A stretch of DNA of 64,000 bases from contig DCWA01000034.1 in the NCBI GenBank assembly GCA_002327445.1, positions 62,001 through 126,000 of the forward strand, read 5' to 3'. Below are positions 7,765 to 16,543 of this stretch, piece after piece. Both the position numbers and the translations under genes were made by a program. The first letter of the stretch is position 1. The number at the start of each line of letters is the position of its first letter. The notes beneath the pieces were generated by a model that was not told where the DNA came from, ran no database searches, and worked only from the letters and a program-made list of their open reading frames with translations. This DNA comes from Desulfobacteraceae bacterium UBA2174 (GTDB taxonomy: Bacteria > Desulfobacterota > Desulfobacteria > Desulfobacterales > UBA2174).

Positions 7765-8480
7765 ACGCAAAGATCGCCACCAGCCCGGACGCATCGGCCG
7801 ACCCGCCCCCTTCCGACCCTGAAGGATTGTATCTGCGGCCCACCGATATCATCGACAGCGATCATTCCGACGTGCGGGCCTTTGCCCGTCGGGCCGTTCC
7901 CCTTTGCCGTACCGATGCGGCCGAGCGGGCGGTGAGCCTGTTTTACGCCGTGCGCGACCAGATCCGCTATGATCCCTACTTGCCGTTCTTCCGCCCCGAA
8001 CACTACCGGGCCAGCACCACTCTGGCCGTCGGCCGGGGATTTTGCGTGGGCAAGGCCGTGCTGCTCTGCGCTTTGGGGCGGGCGGTGAACATCCCCAGCC
8101 GCCTGGGGTTTGCCGACCTGCGCAATCACCTGGCGCCCCGCCAGCTGCTGGATACATTGGGATCGGATCTTTTCGTCTACCACGGGTACACCGAGTTTTG
8201 GCTCCATGGCCGGTGGGTCAAGGCCACCCCGGCCTTCAACGCCGAGCTGTTCTTGCGCCAGGGAGCGGCCCCCCTGGATTTCGACGGCTTCCACGACGCC
8301 GTGCTGCCCGCGCGGACGGAGGATGGCAGCCCGTTCATCGAGTACCTGCAGGACCACGGTTCCCGGGCGGACGTTCCCGTCGCGGAGATCGTGGCCGCAT
8401 GGCGGCGCACATACGGAAACGATCGGGTGGAGCGATGGATCGCCGGATTTGATGCCGGCGGCGGCATGCGCGGGACGTGA
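7761..8480 (+). CDS. Transglutaminase-like superfamily protein
   Basis: 239 residues; ATG overlaps the map stop codon (ATGA), so translation is probably coupled. The core has GRGFCVGKAVLLCALGRA with the candidate nucleophile Cys95, then YHGYTEFW with His141. The usual third residue (Asp in W..VDPT) is replaced: here it reads WVKATPAFN with Thr at that position. Members are thiol peptidases or amidases, and this one may be a variant or inactive form. Coupling to methionine aminopeptidase suggests a role in peptide or protein processing, but that is inference. Confidence 0.7.
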   Translation: MNAKIATSPDASADPPPSDPEGLYLRPTDIIDSDHSDVRAFARRAVPLCRTDAAERAVSLFYAVRDQIRYDPYLPFFRPEHYRASTTLAVGRGFCVGKAVLLCALGRAVNIPSRLGFADLRNHLAPRQLLDTLGSDLFVYHGYTEFWLHGRWVKATPAFNAELFLRQGAAPLDFDGFHDAVLPARTEDGSPFIEYLQDHGSRADVPVAEIVAAWRRTYGNDRVERWIAGFDAGGGMRGT

Positions 8481-8532
8481 CTACGGACAACGCCTGAAAG
8501 TTGGCAATGTCAGAAAGGGATAGGGACCCGGC

Positions 8533-8916
8533 ATGGAATTGAAGGACTACTTCGCCAACGTGATCGGCTTCGGGGTGCTCGCCACCGCCGACGCCGAGGG
8601 GCAGGTCAACCTTGCGGTGTACGCCCGGCCTCATGTGCTGGAGGACGGAACCCTGGCCATGATCATGCGCGACCGGCTGAGCCACCACAACCTGCAGTCC
8701 AACCCCCACGCCGCCTATCTCTTCCGGGAAGAGGGGGCCGGGTATCGCGGCAAAAGGCTGCACCTGACCAAGATCGGCGAGGAAAAGGACACAGAGCGGA
8801 TCCACCAGCTCAAGCGCCGTCATCCCTTCCTGGTGAAAGACGCGGAGCGCGGGCCCCTCTTTTTGGTGATCTTCCAGGTAGACCGGGTTCTGCCCCTCAT
8901 CGGCCCCGGCAACTGA
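8533..8916 (+). CDS. Pyridoxamine 5'-phosphate oxidase-like FMN-binding protein
   Basis: 127 residues, a single split-barrel domain. VIGFGVLATADAEGQVNLAVYARPHVLEDGTLAMIM is the typical first half; LSHHNLQSNPHAAYLFRE matches the FMN-phosphate-binding segment of general-stress/PPOX proteins. It probably binds FMN or F420-like flavin as a small reductase. It lies 52 bases after the transglutaminase-like gene with only a weak ribosome binding site (GGGA). Confidence 0.75.
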   Translation: MELKDYFANVIGFGVLATADAEGQVNLAVYARPHVLEDGTLAMIMRDRLSHHNLQSNPHAAYLFREEGAGYRGKRLHLTKIGEEKDTERIHQLKRRHPFLVKDAERGPLFLVIFQVDRVLPLIGPGN

Positions 8917-8977
8917 GGCGCAGGGTGGCCATGCAAAGGGAATCCCCCATGACGGCGGACATGCACCGGCACACCAG

Positions 8978-9467
8978 CGCTGGCGCCATACTCTGGCCCG
9001 GGGCCGGCGGATTGGAAATCTCGTCGACTTCCACAGCCGGCACAAGCTGCTGTTCCTGGCGCACAGCCCGGATCTCTACCGCCAGGCGGGAAAGTTGCTG
9101 GCCGGCGGCAAGGGGATGTCGGCCGATGCGCTCTTCGACGATTACGAGGTACTGCTGCTGGAGACCCTGCGGCGCAAGACGACGATCAAGAAACGGATCA
9201 ATGTCTTGCAGCACATGCTTGGCTACTTCAAACAGGACCTGGATGCCGACGAGAAGCGAGAGGTCCTCGAACTGGTGCCCCTGATCGTGCCGTTGCTGCT
9301 GGCAACGGCGGCTATGGGGCCTGGTCTACCGGTACGCGCTGTACCCTTTTCACGAAATGATCTTCTACGGGATGCTCAAGGCCATCGCCCGGCGTATCGG
9401 CGCCCCGGTGGTCGACGGGCCCCGGCGCTTCACGCCGCGCCTGCCGCCGGCCTGCGAGTTGAGGTAG
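8978..9467 (+). pseudogene. Remnant of a DUF523-DUF1722 (YbgA-like) gene, broken at both ends
   Basis: One frame reads RWRHTLARGRRIGNLVDFHSRHKLL..., then TIKKRINVLQHMLGYFKQDLD and KREVLELVPLIVPLLLA. This is the core of the DUF1722 domain. No start codon lies in this frame before the preceding gene, and the expected N-terminal DUF523 part is missing. Near 9285-9315 the match stops, several family residues before PLIVP are deleted, and the most protein-like continuation (WGLVYRYALYPFHEMIFYG...) is in a different frame ending TAG 9465-9467. I do not recognise that tail. Best read as a decayed gene or deletion chimera. Confidence 0.55.
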
Positions 9468-9473
9468 CGGGCG

Positions 9474-9920
9474 TCAACCTTCCGTCTGGCGGATCAATTC
9501 CAGAACCACGTCCCGCAGCGGCGGCACCAGCTCGCGCCACTTGGGTTCGATGGCCTTGCCGTCGTGCCAGCTGAAATCCACTGCCACCACGCTCTCGGCG
9601 ATCTGGCGGTCACCAGCGATGCCATAGGCACCGCCGGGAGTGTACTCGATCCAGAGCATTCGCTGGGGATCGATCTTGAAATCGGCCGCCACGCAGGTGG
9701 CCACATGACTGGTGCAACTGCGCACCGACATGTCGTTGATCCGCTCCTTGGGCAGGTCCGTGACCACCGCAATGATCGGCTTCAGGTGGGCCAGGCCTTT
9801 TTCATCCCCGCGGCGCAGGTCGAAAATACGCAGCCGGCAGCGCCCGCTGCCCAGGCGCATGCGCCCTCCCCAGCCTTGCCAGTGATAGACATCGTCGTAA
9901 ATCAGCGTTTCGGTTGCCAT
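9474..9920 (-). CDS. Conserved-looking hypothetical protein
   Basis: 148 residues from the ATG at 9918-9920 (MATETLIYDDVYHWQGWGG). A mixed alpha/beta globular protein with no signal peptide or membrane segment. Recognisable blocks are RLRIFDLRRGDEKGLAHLKP, VVTDLP and the C-terminal LVPPLRDVVLELIRQTEG. It stops seven bases from the end of the DUF1722 remnant on the other strand. I cannot assign a family. An upstream extension to 10040 is open but runs into repeat-like DNA and is unlikely to be translated. Confidence 0.55.
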   Translation of the reverse strand: MATETLIYDDVYHWQGWGGRMRLGSGRCRLRIFDLRRGDEKGLAHLKPIIAVVTDLPKERINDMSVRSCTSHVATCVAADFKIDPQRMLWIEYTPGGAYGIAGDRQIAESVVAVDFSWHDGKAIEPKWRELVPPLRDVVLELIRQTEG

Positions 9921-10060
9921 CGGCTCACGATTACGTTTCAAGTTGCGAGCATTGCCGCCGGCCACTCTCGCGGCCGTTCGGGTCAAGGAGGTGACTGCGG
10001 CTTCACAAATTTCCGGATTGCCTCCCGCCCCCGCCATCATACGGAGGCGCTATTCTCCGA

Positions 10061-10117
10061 TGTCATCCCGAGGATGTTTTTCCGCTTGTCATCCCGAGGA
10101 GCAACGCGACGAGGGAT
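10061..10117. repeat. Dispersed-type repeat, TGTCATCCCGAGGA twice
   Basis: The 14-mer TGTCATCCCGAGGA occurs at 10061-10074 and 10087-10100. The second copy continues GCAACGCGACGAGGGATCTC, which partly base-pairs back on itself (ATCCC...GGGAT). This resembles a class of short intergenic repeats I know from several bacterial genomes (GTCATTCCGAGC..GAGGAATC type). It lies in the 267-base gap between the hypothetical gene and purQ; nothing else was found in that gap. Confidence 0.5.
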
Positions 10118-10187
10118 CTCCTGGTGGCGGCAAGATTCATCGTATCCATTAAAATAGGACAAAAAAGGTGCTTCCTGCCGTCGCCCG

Positions 10188-11012
10188 CTAGGCGGCGCGC
10201 AGGTAGCCCACGGCGTTTTCAAAGATGCGCACCCCGGGGGTCGATTCGGCCGGCAGGGTTTTCCCGGCCCGTCGCAGCGGCTCCCTGAGACGGGTCCAAT
10301 CCGGATGGTTGGTCCAGTGGTGAAATGCCTCCGGATGGGGCATCAGACCGAAGATGCGGCCGCTCGGGTCGCAGATGCCGGCGATATCGTTGAGAGATCC
10401 GTTGGGATTGGCCGGAAAGGCGCCCGCCGCCGGCCGGCCGGAGGCATCGGCATAGCGCAGGACCACCTGTCCGCGGGCCTCGATCCGGGAGAGGGTGTCC
10501 CTGTCGGCGACGAACTTGCCTTCCCCGTGACGGATGGGCAGCTCCAGGCGCTCCAGCCCACGGGTAAACACGCAGGGCGTCTCCGCGGCAACTGCCAGGT
10601 GGACCCAATCGTCGCGGAAGTTGCCGCAGTCGTTGTGGGTCAGGGCGACGCAGCGCCGGGAGTAGTCGCCGTTCAGGCCGGGGAGCAGACCCAGGTTCAC
10701 CAGGACCTGGAACCCGTTGCAGATGCCCATCACCAGGCTGCCGCGAGCCACGAACGCCAGCAACTGGTCGCCGATCTTGGTTTTCATGCGGACCGCCTGC
10801 ACCACCCCGGCCCCGTGGTCGTCACCCCAACTGAATCCGCCGCCGAAGACCGTGATCTGAAAGCGCGCCAAGGAGACCTCGCCGTCGATCAGGGCGTTGA
10901 TGTGGACCCGGTGGGGGCGGGCGCCGGCCAGGGACAGGGCGTGGGCGGTTTCGTAGTCGCAGTTCAGGCCGTAGCCGGTGAGCACCAGGGCGTCGATGGG
11001 AATCGTGGACAT
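10188..11012 (-). CDS. purQ: Phosphoribosylformylglycinamidine synthase subunit PurQ (glutaminase)
   Basis: 274 residues from the Met at 11012. A class I glutamine amidotransferase: nucleophile Cys in VMGICNGFQVLVNLG and catalytic His/Glu in GLMPHPEAF. GGGFSWGDDHGAG is the oxyanion loop region. It supplies ammonia to PurL for step 4 of purine synthesis (FGAR to FGAM). It lies 114 bases downstream of purL on the same strand and is presumably in one operon. A start seven codons upstream (11033) is possible; neither has a well-placed ribosome binding site. Confidence 0.9.
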   Translation of the reverse strand: MSTIPIDALVLTGYGLNCDYETAHALSLAGARPHRVHINALIDGEVSLARFQITVFGGGFSWGDDHGAGVVQAVRMKTKIGDQLLAFVARGSLVMGICNGFQVLVNLGLLPGLNGDYSRRCVALTHNDCGNFRDDWVHLAVAAETPCVFTRGLERLELPIRHGEGKFVADRDTLSRIEARGQVVLRYADASGRPAAGAFPANPNGSLNDIAGICDPSGRIFGLMPHPEAFHHWTNHPDWTRLREPLRRAGKTLPAESTPGVRIFENAVGYLRAA

Positions 11013-11126
11013 GCGGTCTTCAACAGCCTCCATAACAGCCGAGTGATGAGGTCCGATCCACGCGGCACCGAACCTTTCCCAAGAGATGGCCGGGTCGATG
11101 CGCGGGTTCGCCGCGGCCCGTATCCC

Positions 11127-14120
11127 TCAAATCAGATCCCCGAAGGGCTTTTTCCATGCCTCGACCAGCCGTTCCACCGGCAGGCGGACCACCTCCCGCC
11201 CGATGGCGCGGATTTTTAAGACCGGATCGGCGGTCACCGTACCGACGGCCGCCACCGGCAGGCCGGCGCACAGTTTCTCGAAGGCGCTGCGCCGGGCAGG
11301 GTCCACACTGACAATTAGGCGGCCAGCCGATTCGGAAAACAGCAGATGATCGGGCCGCAGCGGACCCTCGGCGGGCACCCGGTCCAGATCCACCGTCATC
11401 CCGAGCCGGCCGCCGATGGCCGTCAGGGGAAGATGGATGCCCAGCCCGCCCCGATAGACGCAGTGGGCCGAGGCGACCAGCCCTTCGGCGATGGCCCGGG
11501 CCAGCGCCTGGTAGAGCGGCAGAAACGCTTCGGCGCGGGCTTCGGGAACCCGGCAGCCGATTTCACCGAACAGCTCGTAGTACTCCGAAGCTCCCAGTTC
11601 GGCCCGGGTGAGCCCCAGGACGTAGACGATGTCCCCGTCGGTCTTCAGGTCCATGGTCACGCAGCGGGTGACGTCGTCGATGACGCTGACGGCGGAAAAC
11701 TGCAGGGTCTCCAGGGCGCTGACCTTGTGCCGCTCGCCGAAGCGGCCGGGCAGGTGCCCGTCCACATACATGCTGTCCTTGCCCGAGAGCAGGGGAATGC
11801 CGTAGGCCAGGCAGTTCTCCCGCAGGGCCTTGCAGGCGCGAACGAGCTGGGCCGCCTTGAAGCGGCCGTCCGGATTGTTCTGCGCATCGTACTGGATGTT
11901 GGGCCAGCAGAAGTTGTCCACCCCGCCGATGTGCGCCGGGTCGCCGCCGGCGGCGACGATGCGGCGTACGGCCTCGTCGATGGTGCAGCCGGTCATGTGG
12001 TAGGCGTCGATGGCGGAATACTGGGGAATCAGGGCCTGGGTGAACACCAGGCCGCGGCTGCCGGTGAGCACCGGGCGGATCACGGCCGCGTCGGCGGGCA
12101 CATCGCGCCGGGCGCCGATGAGCGGTTTGACCACGCTGGTGCCCTGGACCTCGTGGTCGTACTGGCGCGCGATCCAGTTCTTGGCGCAGATGTTGGGCCG
12201 CGCCAACAGCGCCAGCAACAGGCCGTCATAGTCGGTGGGTTCGCCGAGGACCGGCTCGTGCAAGCCCCGCTGTTCAGGGGGCTGCCATTCGGCATCGAAG
12301 GCCCACTGGGGGAATCCGGATTCCAGCAGGGAGAGATCCACGTAGGCGCAGGTCCGTCCCTCGTAGCGGATGTGGAGCTTGCCCGTGTCCGTGTAGCGGC
12401 CGATCACCGTGCTCTCCACCGCGTGGCGCCGCGACAGGGTCATGAAGGCCTCGATGTCTTCGGGGGCCACGGCCACGGTCATGCGCTCCTGGCTTTCGGA
12501 GACCCAGATTTCCCACTGGTCCAGACCGGCGTACTTCAACGGCACCTTCTCCAGATCGATCAACGCCCCGTTGCTGTAGCGGGCCGATTCGCCCACCGAG
12601 GAGGAGAGCCCCCCGCCCCCGTTGTCGGTGACGAAGCGGATCAATCCGGCATCGCGGGCCTCGAGCAGGAAGTCGTGCATCTTCTTCTGGGTGTAGGGGT
12701 CGCCGATTTGGACGTGGCCGGCCGGGGTGTGTTCGGAAAAGACCTCGCTGGAGGCCGTTACCCCGTGGATACCGTCTTTTCCCACCCGGCCGCCGCACAT
12801 GATCACCAAGTCGCCGGCGGTGGTGGTTTTCTCTTCGGCCGGCCCTCCGGCCACCCGGGCCGGCATCAGCCCCAGGGCAGTGACGAAGACGAGGCACTTG
12901 CCCAGATAGCCCGGATGAAAGAGCACCTGGCCGAAAGGGGTGGGGATGCCGCTCTTGTTGCCGCCGTCGCGCACCCCCTCGATCACCCCGTCGAGCAGCC
13001 GGCGCGGATGCAGCCGAGGCTTGAGGTCTCCGGCGTAGTCCCTCGGGCCCACGCAGTAGCCGTAGGCGCCCATGACGAGTTTGGCCCCCTTGCCCGTGCC
13101 CAGCGGGTCGCGGTAGACGCCCACGATGCCGGTGATGGCCCCGCCGTAGGCTTCCATGTTCGAGGGGCTGTTGTGGGTTTCGCCGGTGATCACGTAGTAG
13201 TGGTCCGCATCGAGGCGGCCGGCGCCCGCGTTGTCCCAGAGTACCGAGACCACCCAATCCTTCCGGGCCTTCAGAGCCAGGGTGGGCGCCTCGATACAGG
13301 TCTTGAAGAGGTTGTCCACCGTTTCGGCCTCACCGGTGGCCAGGTCGCGGTAATGGAAGCGGCCGCGGAAGGTGTTGTGGTTGCAATGGTCGCTGCGGGC
13401 CTGGGAGATGTACTCCAGTTCGACGTCGGTGGGATCGTCGAGGCCCACGGCACGGCGCGCCTCCTGGACCGCCGGATCACGAAAGTAGGCCCGGATCACG
13501 GGGATGTCGTTGGGATTGAGGGCCAGTGAACGGCTGTCGCTGATCGCCCCCAGCTCCGCGTCGCTATCGATGGGCACGGTGGCGACGGTGGGGGTGTGGT
13601 CCAGGATCACCTTGGGGATGATGATGCCGATGCCTCTTTGCGGATCCCAGTCCCCGGGGGCGAAGATACGCCATTGCTGGATGATGTCGTTGGCGAGGAG
13701 CTCGCCGGCGATCCGGTCGACGTCGGCGCGGTCCAGGTTCGGGGCCTGGATGCAGTAACGCCTGGAGGTATAGGCGGCCGCATCGGGGGGCAGGCGGACG
13801 CCGAGGCTGTCCGCGATGGCTTCGGCGGCGGTGGCCCCGGGGTTGTCGCGGACCCCGGGCCGGAATCCGACCCAAACGACCCAGTCGAAGGGTTCGGGCA
13901 GCGGCGCGAAGGAGGAGACCTGGATGACGGGGTTGGTGAAAACCTCGGTACGGATGTGCTCGAGTTGGGCTTCGGTGAGGGGGGCATCGATGGTGAGCAC
14001 CTGGACGGTGCGTACCCGGTCGATGCGGAGGCCGAAATAGGCGGCCGCCTTGCGTCGCACCCCTTCCCCCTCCGGGTCGAAGAGGTCTTTTTTTAACGTG
14101 ATTTCAAGTCGATGGGCCAT
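11127..14120 (-). CDS. purL: Phosphoribosylformylglycinamidine synthase, PurS-PurL fusion
   Basis: 997 residues. The first about 85 residues (HRLEITLKKDLFDPEGEGV...) look like PurS, and residues about 95-175 (WVGFRPGVRDNPGATAAEAI...) like a second PurS-type unit. The PurL body follows: ARSDHCNHNTFRGRF, VITGETHNSPSNMEAYGGAITG and GKDGIHGVTASSEVFSE. The C-terminal half has GIPLLSGKDSMYVDG. It is the ATP-dependent FGAM synthetase subunit working with PurQ. There is no C-terminal glutaminase domain, in keeping with the separate purQ next door. A candidate promoter lies at 14212-14241. Confidence 0.93.
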   Translation of the reverse strand: MAHRLEITLKKDLFDPEGEGVRRKAAAYFGLRIDRVRTVQVLTIDAPLTEAQLEHIRTEVFTNPVIQVSSFAPLPEPFDWVVWVGFRPGVRDNPGATAAEAIADSLGVRLPPDAAAYTSRRYCIQAPNLDRADVDRIAGELLANDIIQQWRIFAPGDWDPQRGIGIIIPKVILDHTPTVATVPIDSDAELGAISDSRSLALNPNDIPVIRAYFRDPAVQEARRAVGLDDPTDVELEYISQARSDHCNHNTFRGRFHYRDLATGEAETVDNLFKTCIEAPTLALKARKDWVVSVLWDNAGAGRLDADHYYVITGETHNSPSNMEAYGGAITGIVGVYRDPLGTGKGAKLVMGAYGYCVGPRDYAGDLKPRLHPRRLLDGVIEGVRDGGNKSGIPTPFGQVLFHPGYLGKCLVFVTALGLMPARVAGGPAEEKTTTAGDLVIMCGGRVGKDGIHGVTASSEVFSEHTPAGHVQIGDPYTQKKMHDFLLEARDAGLIRFVTDNGGGGLSSSVGESARYSNGALIDLEKVPLKYAGLDQWEIWVSESQERMTVAVAPEDIEAFMTLSRRHAVESTVIGRYTDTGKLHIRYEGRTCAYVDLSLLESGFPQWAFDAEWQPPEQRGLHEPVLGEPTDYDGLLLALLARPNICAKNWIARQYDHEVQGTSVVKPLIGARRDVPADAAVIRPVLTGSRGLVFTQALIPQYSAIDAYHMTGCTIDEAVRRIVAAGGDPAHIGGVDNFCWPNIQYDAQNNPDGRFKAAQLVRACKALRENCLAYGIPLLSGKDSMYVDGHLPGRFGERHKVSALETLQFSAVSVIDDVTRCVTMDLKTDGDIVYVLGLTRAELGASEYYELFGEIGCRVPEARAEAFLPLYQALARAIAEGLVASAHCVYRGGLGIHLPLTAIGGRLGMTVDLDRVPAEGPLRPDHLLFSESAGRLIVSVDPARRSAFEKLCAGLPVAAVGTVTADPVLKIRAIGREVVRLPVERLVEAWKKPFGDLI

Positions 14121-14211
14121 GCGGCGGATCCGAATTCGGGGGTTGGGCGAAAAAAAGAAATCATCATCCCGGTACCGAGGAGGACCAATAACGCGAAAAA
14201 TTCCATTTCGG

Positions 14212-14241
14212 TTTATAGCTTATCGAAGGCCGGGCGATCAA
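14212..14241 (-). promoter_or_regulatory. Candidate sigma-70 promoter for purL-purQ
   Basis: Reading the minus strand: TTGATC, 18 bases, TATAAA (14236-14241 and 14212-14217). This is about 90 bases before the purL start, in the 195-base gap after rseP. A short hairpin (TGGGCA/TGCCCA, 14262-14278) lies between rseP and this site. No PurR box was recognised. Confidence 0.4.
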
Positions 14242-14315
14242 GGCGCAGTTGCTCGTGGCAATGGGCATCGGGTGCCCAACGGTTTCACGGGGGCGATATT
14301 CCGGCCTCGCCGGGT

Positions 14316-15383
14316 TCAGTTGGACGCGATGCGCACGATGTCGTTATAGAACACCAGGATCATGAGGAACATGAGCAGAAACATCCCGGCCTGCTGGGCG
14401 ATCTCCCGCACCCGGACGCTCACCGGCCGCCCGCGCACCGCCTCGATGGCAAAGAAGAGCAGGTGGCCGCCGTCGAGGACCGGAATCGGCAGGATGTTGA
14501 GAATCGCCAGGTTGATGCTGATCAGGGCGGTAAAGAACATCAGGTTCACGACGCCTTCGCGGGCCTGCTGCCCCGCCATTTCGGCGATCATGATCGGGCC
14601 TCCCAGGGTCTTGGGCGACAGGGTACCGGAGATGATCTTGGCCACGCTGAGCGCGGTCATCTCCGTGATGGCCCAGGTCTGGGAGGCGGCGGTGACGGCG
14701 GCTTCCACGGGCCCGATGCGGCGGGTTTCCACTTCGCCGGCGGCGGTGACCCCGATGACATAGCGCGTGACCGTCTCGCCAAAAATATTCTCTGTCTGGC
14801 GCGCTTCGGGAGTGATCTGTACCTCGGCCTCGGCGTCTCCGCGCCGGTATTTCACCGTCAAGGGACGCCCCTGGCTGGCGGCGATGCGTTGGGCCATTTC
14901 CTGCCAGTTGGGCACGGGGGTTCCGTCGACGGTGCTGATGCGGTCTCCCTGGCGCAAACCGGCGGTGGCAGCGGGGGAATGCGCCGTCACCTCGCCGATG
15001 GTGGGCAGCAGAACGCTCATGCCGGCGAAGAGAAACACGAAATAAAAAATGATCAGGGCGAGCAGGATGTTGAAGCCCGGGCCGGCCGCCACGATGGCCA
15101 TTCGCTGCCCCACGGGCTTGTGGGTAAAGGAGAAGGGCAGATCCGCGGGGTCGAGTTCGGCATCCGGCTCCTCGCCGACCATCTTGACGTAACCGCCCAG
15201 GGGGATAGCGGAGATGCGGTAGTCGGTGCGGCCGATCTGCCGGCCCACCACCCGCGGGCCGAAGCCGAGGGAGAACCTCTCCACGCCCACGCCGAAGAAC
15301 CGGGCCACGAGGAAATGGCCCAGTTCATGGAAAAAAATCAACACCCCCAGGACAACGACCAATGCCACGATGCTCGTGCTCAT
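14316..15383 (-). CDS. rseP: Site-2 intramembrane metalloprotease RseP
   Basis: 355 residues. The zinc motif FFHELGHFLVAR in the first membrane helix and ILPIPVLDGGHLLFF in the late one supply the HExxH and Asp ligands. A single PDZ domain (ITPEA...; GLRQGDRISTVDGTPVP) sits in the periplasmic loop, fewer than the two of E. coli. It cleaves membrane-bound anti-sigma factors and signal-peptide remnants. The start overlaps the dxr stop by one base (TGATG), so translation is coupled, as in many bacteria where dxr-rseP closes the lipid/isoprenoid gene run. Confidence 0.92.
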   Translation of the reverse strand: MSTSIVALVVVLGVLIFFHELGHFLVARFFGVGVERFSLGFGPRVVGRQIGRTDYRISAIPLGGYVKMVGEEPDAELDPADLPFSFTHKPVGQRMAIVAAGPGFNILLALIIFYFVFLFAGMSVLLPTIGEVTAHSPAATAGLRQGDRISTVDGTPVPNWQEMAQRIAASQGRPLTVKYRRGDAEAEVQITPEARQTENIFGETVTRYVIGVTAAGEVETRRIGPVEAAVTAASQTWAITEMTALSVAKIISGTLSPKTLGGPIMIAEMAGQQAREGVVNLMFFTALISINLAILNILPIPVLDGGHLLFFAIEAVRGRPVSVRVREIAQQAGMFLLMFLMILVFYNDIVRIASN

Positions 15384-16540
15384 CAATGCCCCCCGATTCG
15401 TTGCGTCGTCCAGCGCCGGGCCCAGCGGTCGGCTTCCAGGATCGCCGCCAGGTCCGGGCCGGCGTTCCCGTGGTGGGCCTCCAGGGCCTCCGCCACGTGG
15501 CGCGGAATGTCGGTGAACCCGATGCGGCGGGCCAGGAACGCTTCCACGGCCACCTCGTTGGCCGCATTGAGGACGGCCGGGAATGTACCGCCGGCGCGGC
15601 AGGCCTCGAAGGCGAGCCGCAGGCTGGGAAATTTTTGCAAGTCCGGCGCTTCTAAAGTCAAAGGACCCCCGGTCCAGTCCGGCAGGGGCTGGGCCAGCGG
15701 CAGGCGTTCGGGATGGGAGAGGGCGTAGGCGATGGCGGTGCGCATGTCCGGAACGCCCATCTGGGCCATCACCGATCCGTCCACAAAGGCCACCATGGAA
15801 TGGATGATGCTCTGGGGGTGGACCAGCACCTCGATGCGCTCGGGCGGCACGGCGAACAGATGCACCGCCTCGATCACCTCCAGACCTTTGTTCATCAGCG
15901 TGGCCGAATCGATGGTGATCTTGGGCCCCATTTTCCAGTTGGGATGAGCCAGCGCCTGTTCCGGGACGACGGCTTCGAGGCGATGGGCGGGCCACTGGCG
16001 AAACGGGCCGCCGGAGGCGGTGAGGAGGATGCGCTCCAGATCGGCGCTGCGGTTGCCGTTCAGGCACTGGAATATGGCGCTGTGCTCGCTGTCCACCGGC
16101 AACAGGCGCACACCGGCGGCGGCCGCCCGGGACATGACCAGCGCGCCGGCCATCACCAGGGTTTCCTTGTTGGCCAGCGCCACATCCCGCTTGGCATCGA
16201 TGGCCGCCAGGGTCGGCATCAGCCCGGCGGCCCCCACCACGGCCACCACCACCATGTCGACTTCCACCTGCCCGGCCGCCGCGGCAAAGCCGTCATCTCC
16301 GTGGCGGATTTCAACGGCGAGGTCCGCCGGCAGCCGCCGCCGCAGGTCCGCGGCGCCCTCGGCGTCTCTTACCGCCACCAGTTCGGGGCGAAAGGCAATC
16401 ACCTGTTCGGCCAGGCGCCGGATGTTGCGGCCGGCGGTGAGGGCCGCGACGGTGAAACGCTCCGGAAACCGGGCCACCACGTCCAGGGTGGAAGTGCCGA
16501 TGGAACCGGTGGACCCGAGAATGGCAAGGCGTTTCGGCAT
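15383..16540 (-). CDS. dxr: 1-deoxy-D-xylulose 5-phosphate reductoisomerase
   Basis: 385 residues, full length. NADPH-binding GSTGSIGTSTLDVV at the N terminus, ALANKETLVMAG, the metal-binding VDSEHSAIFQCL, then ASGGPF and WKMGPKITIDSATLMNKGLEVIEA. It converts DXP to MEP, the committed step of the non-mevalonate isoprenoid pathway, feeding the undecaprenyl synthase encoded two genes upstream in the same operon. It starts three bases after cdsA ends. Confidence 0.95.
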   Translation of the reverse strand: MPKRLAILGSTGSIGTSTLDVVARFPERFTVAALTAGRNIRRLAEQVIAFRPELVAVRDAEGAADLRRRLPADLAVEIRHGDDGFAAAAGQVEVDMVVVAVVGAAGLMPTLAAIDAKRDVALANKETLVMAGALVMSRAAAAGVRLLPVDSEHSAIFQCLNGNRSADLERILLTASGGPFRQWPAHRLEAVVPEQALAHPNWKMGPKITIDSATLMNKGLEVIEAVHLFAVPPERIEVLVHPQSIIHSMVAFVDGSVMAQMGVPDMRTAIAYALSHPERLPLAQPLPDWTGGPLTLEAPDLQKFPSLRLAFEACRAGGTFPAVLNAANEVAVEAFLARRIGFTDIPRHVAEALEAHHGNAGPDLAAILEADRWARRWTTQRIGGH

Positions 16541-16543
16541 GGC

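Noticed and set aside
11346..13529. A 727-codon open frame opposite purL
   Set aside because: Exact antisense of a well-conserved gene; composition is Gly/Asp/His-rich mirror of purL codons, with no ribosome binding site or domain. A high-GC artefact.
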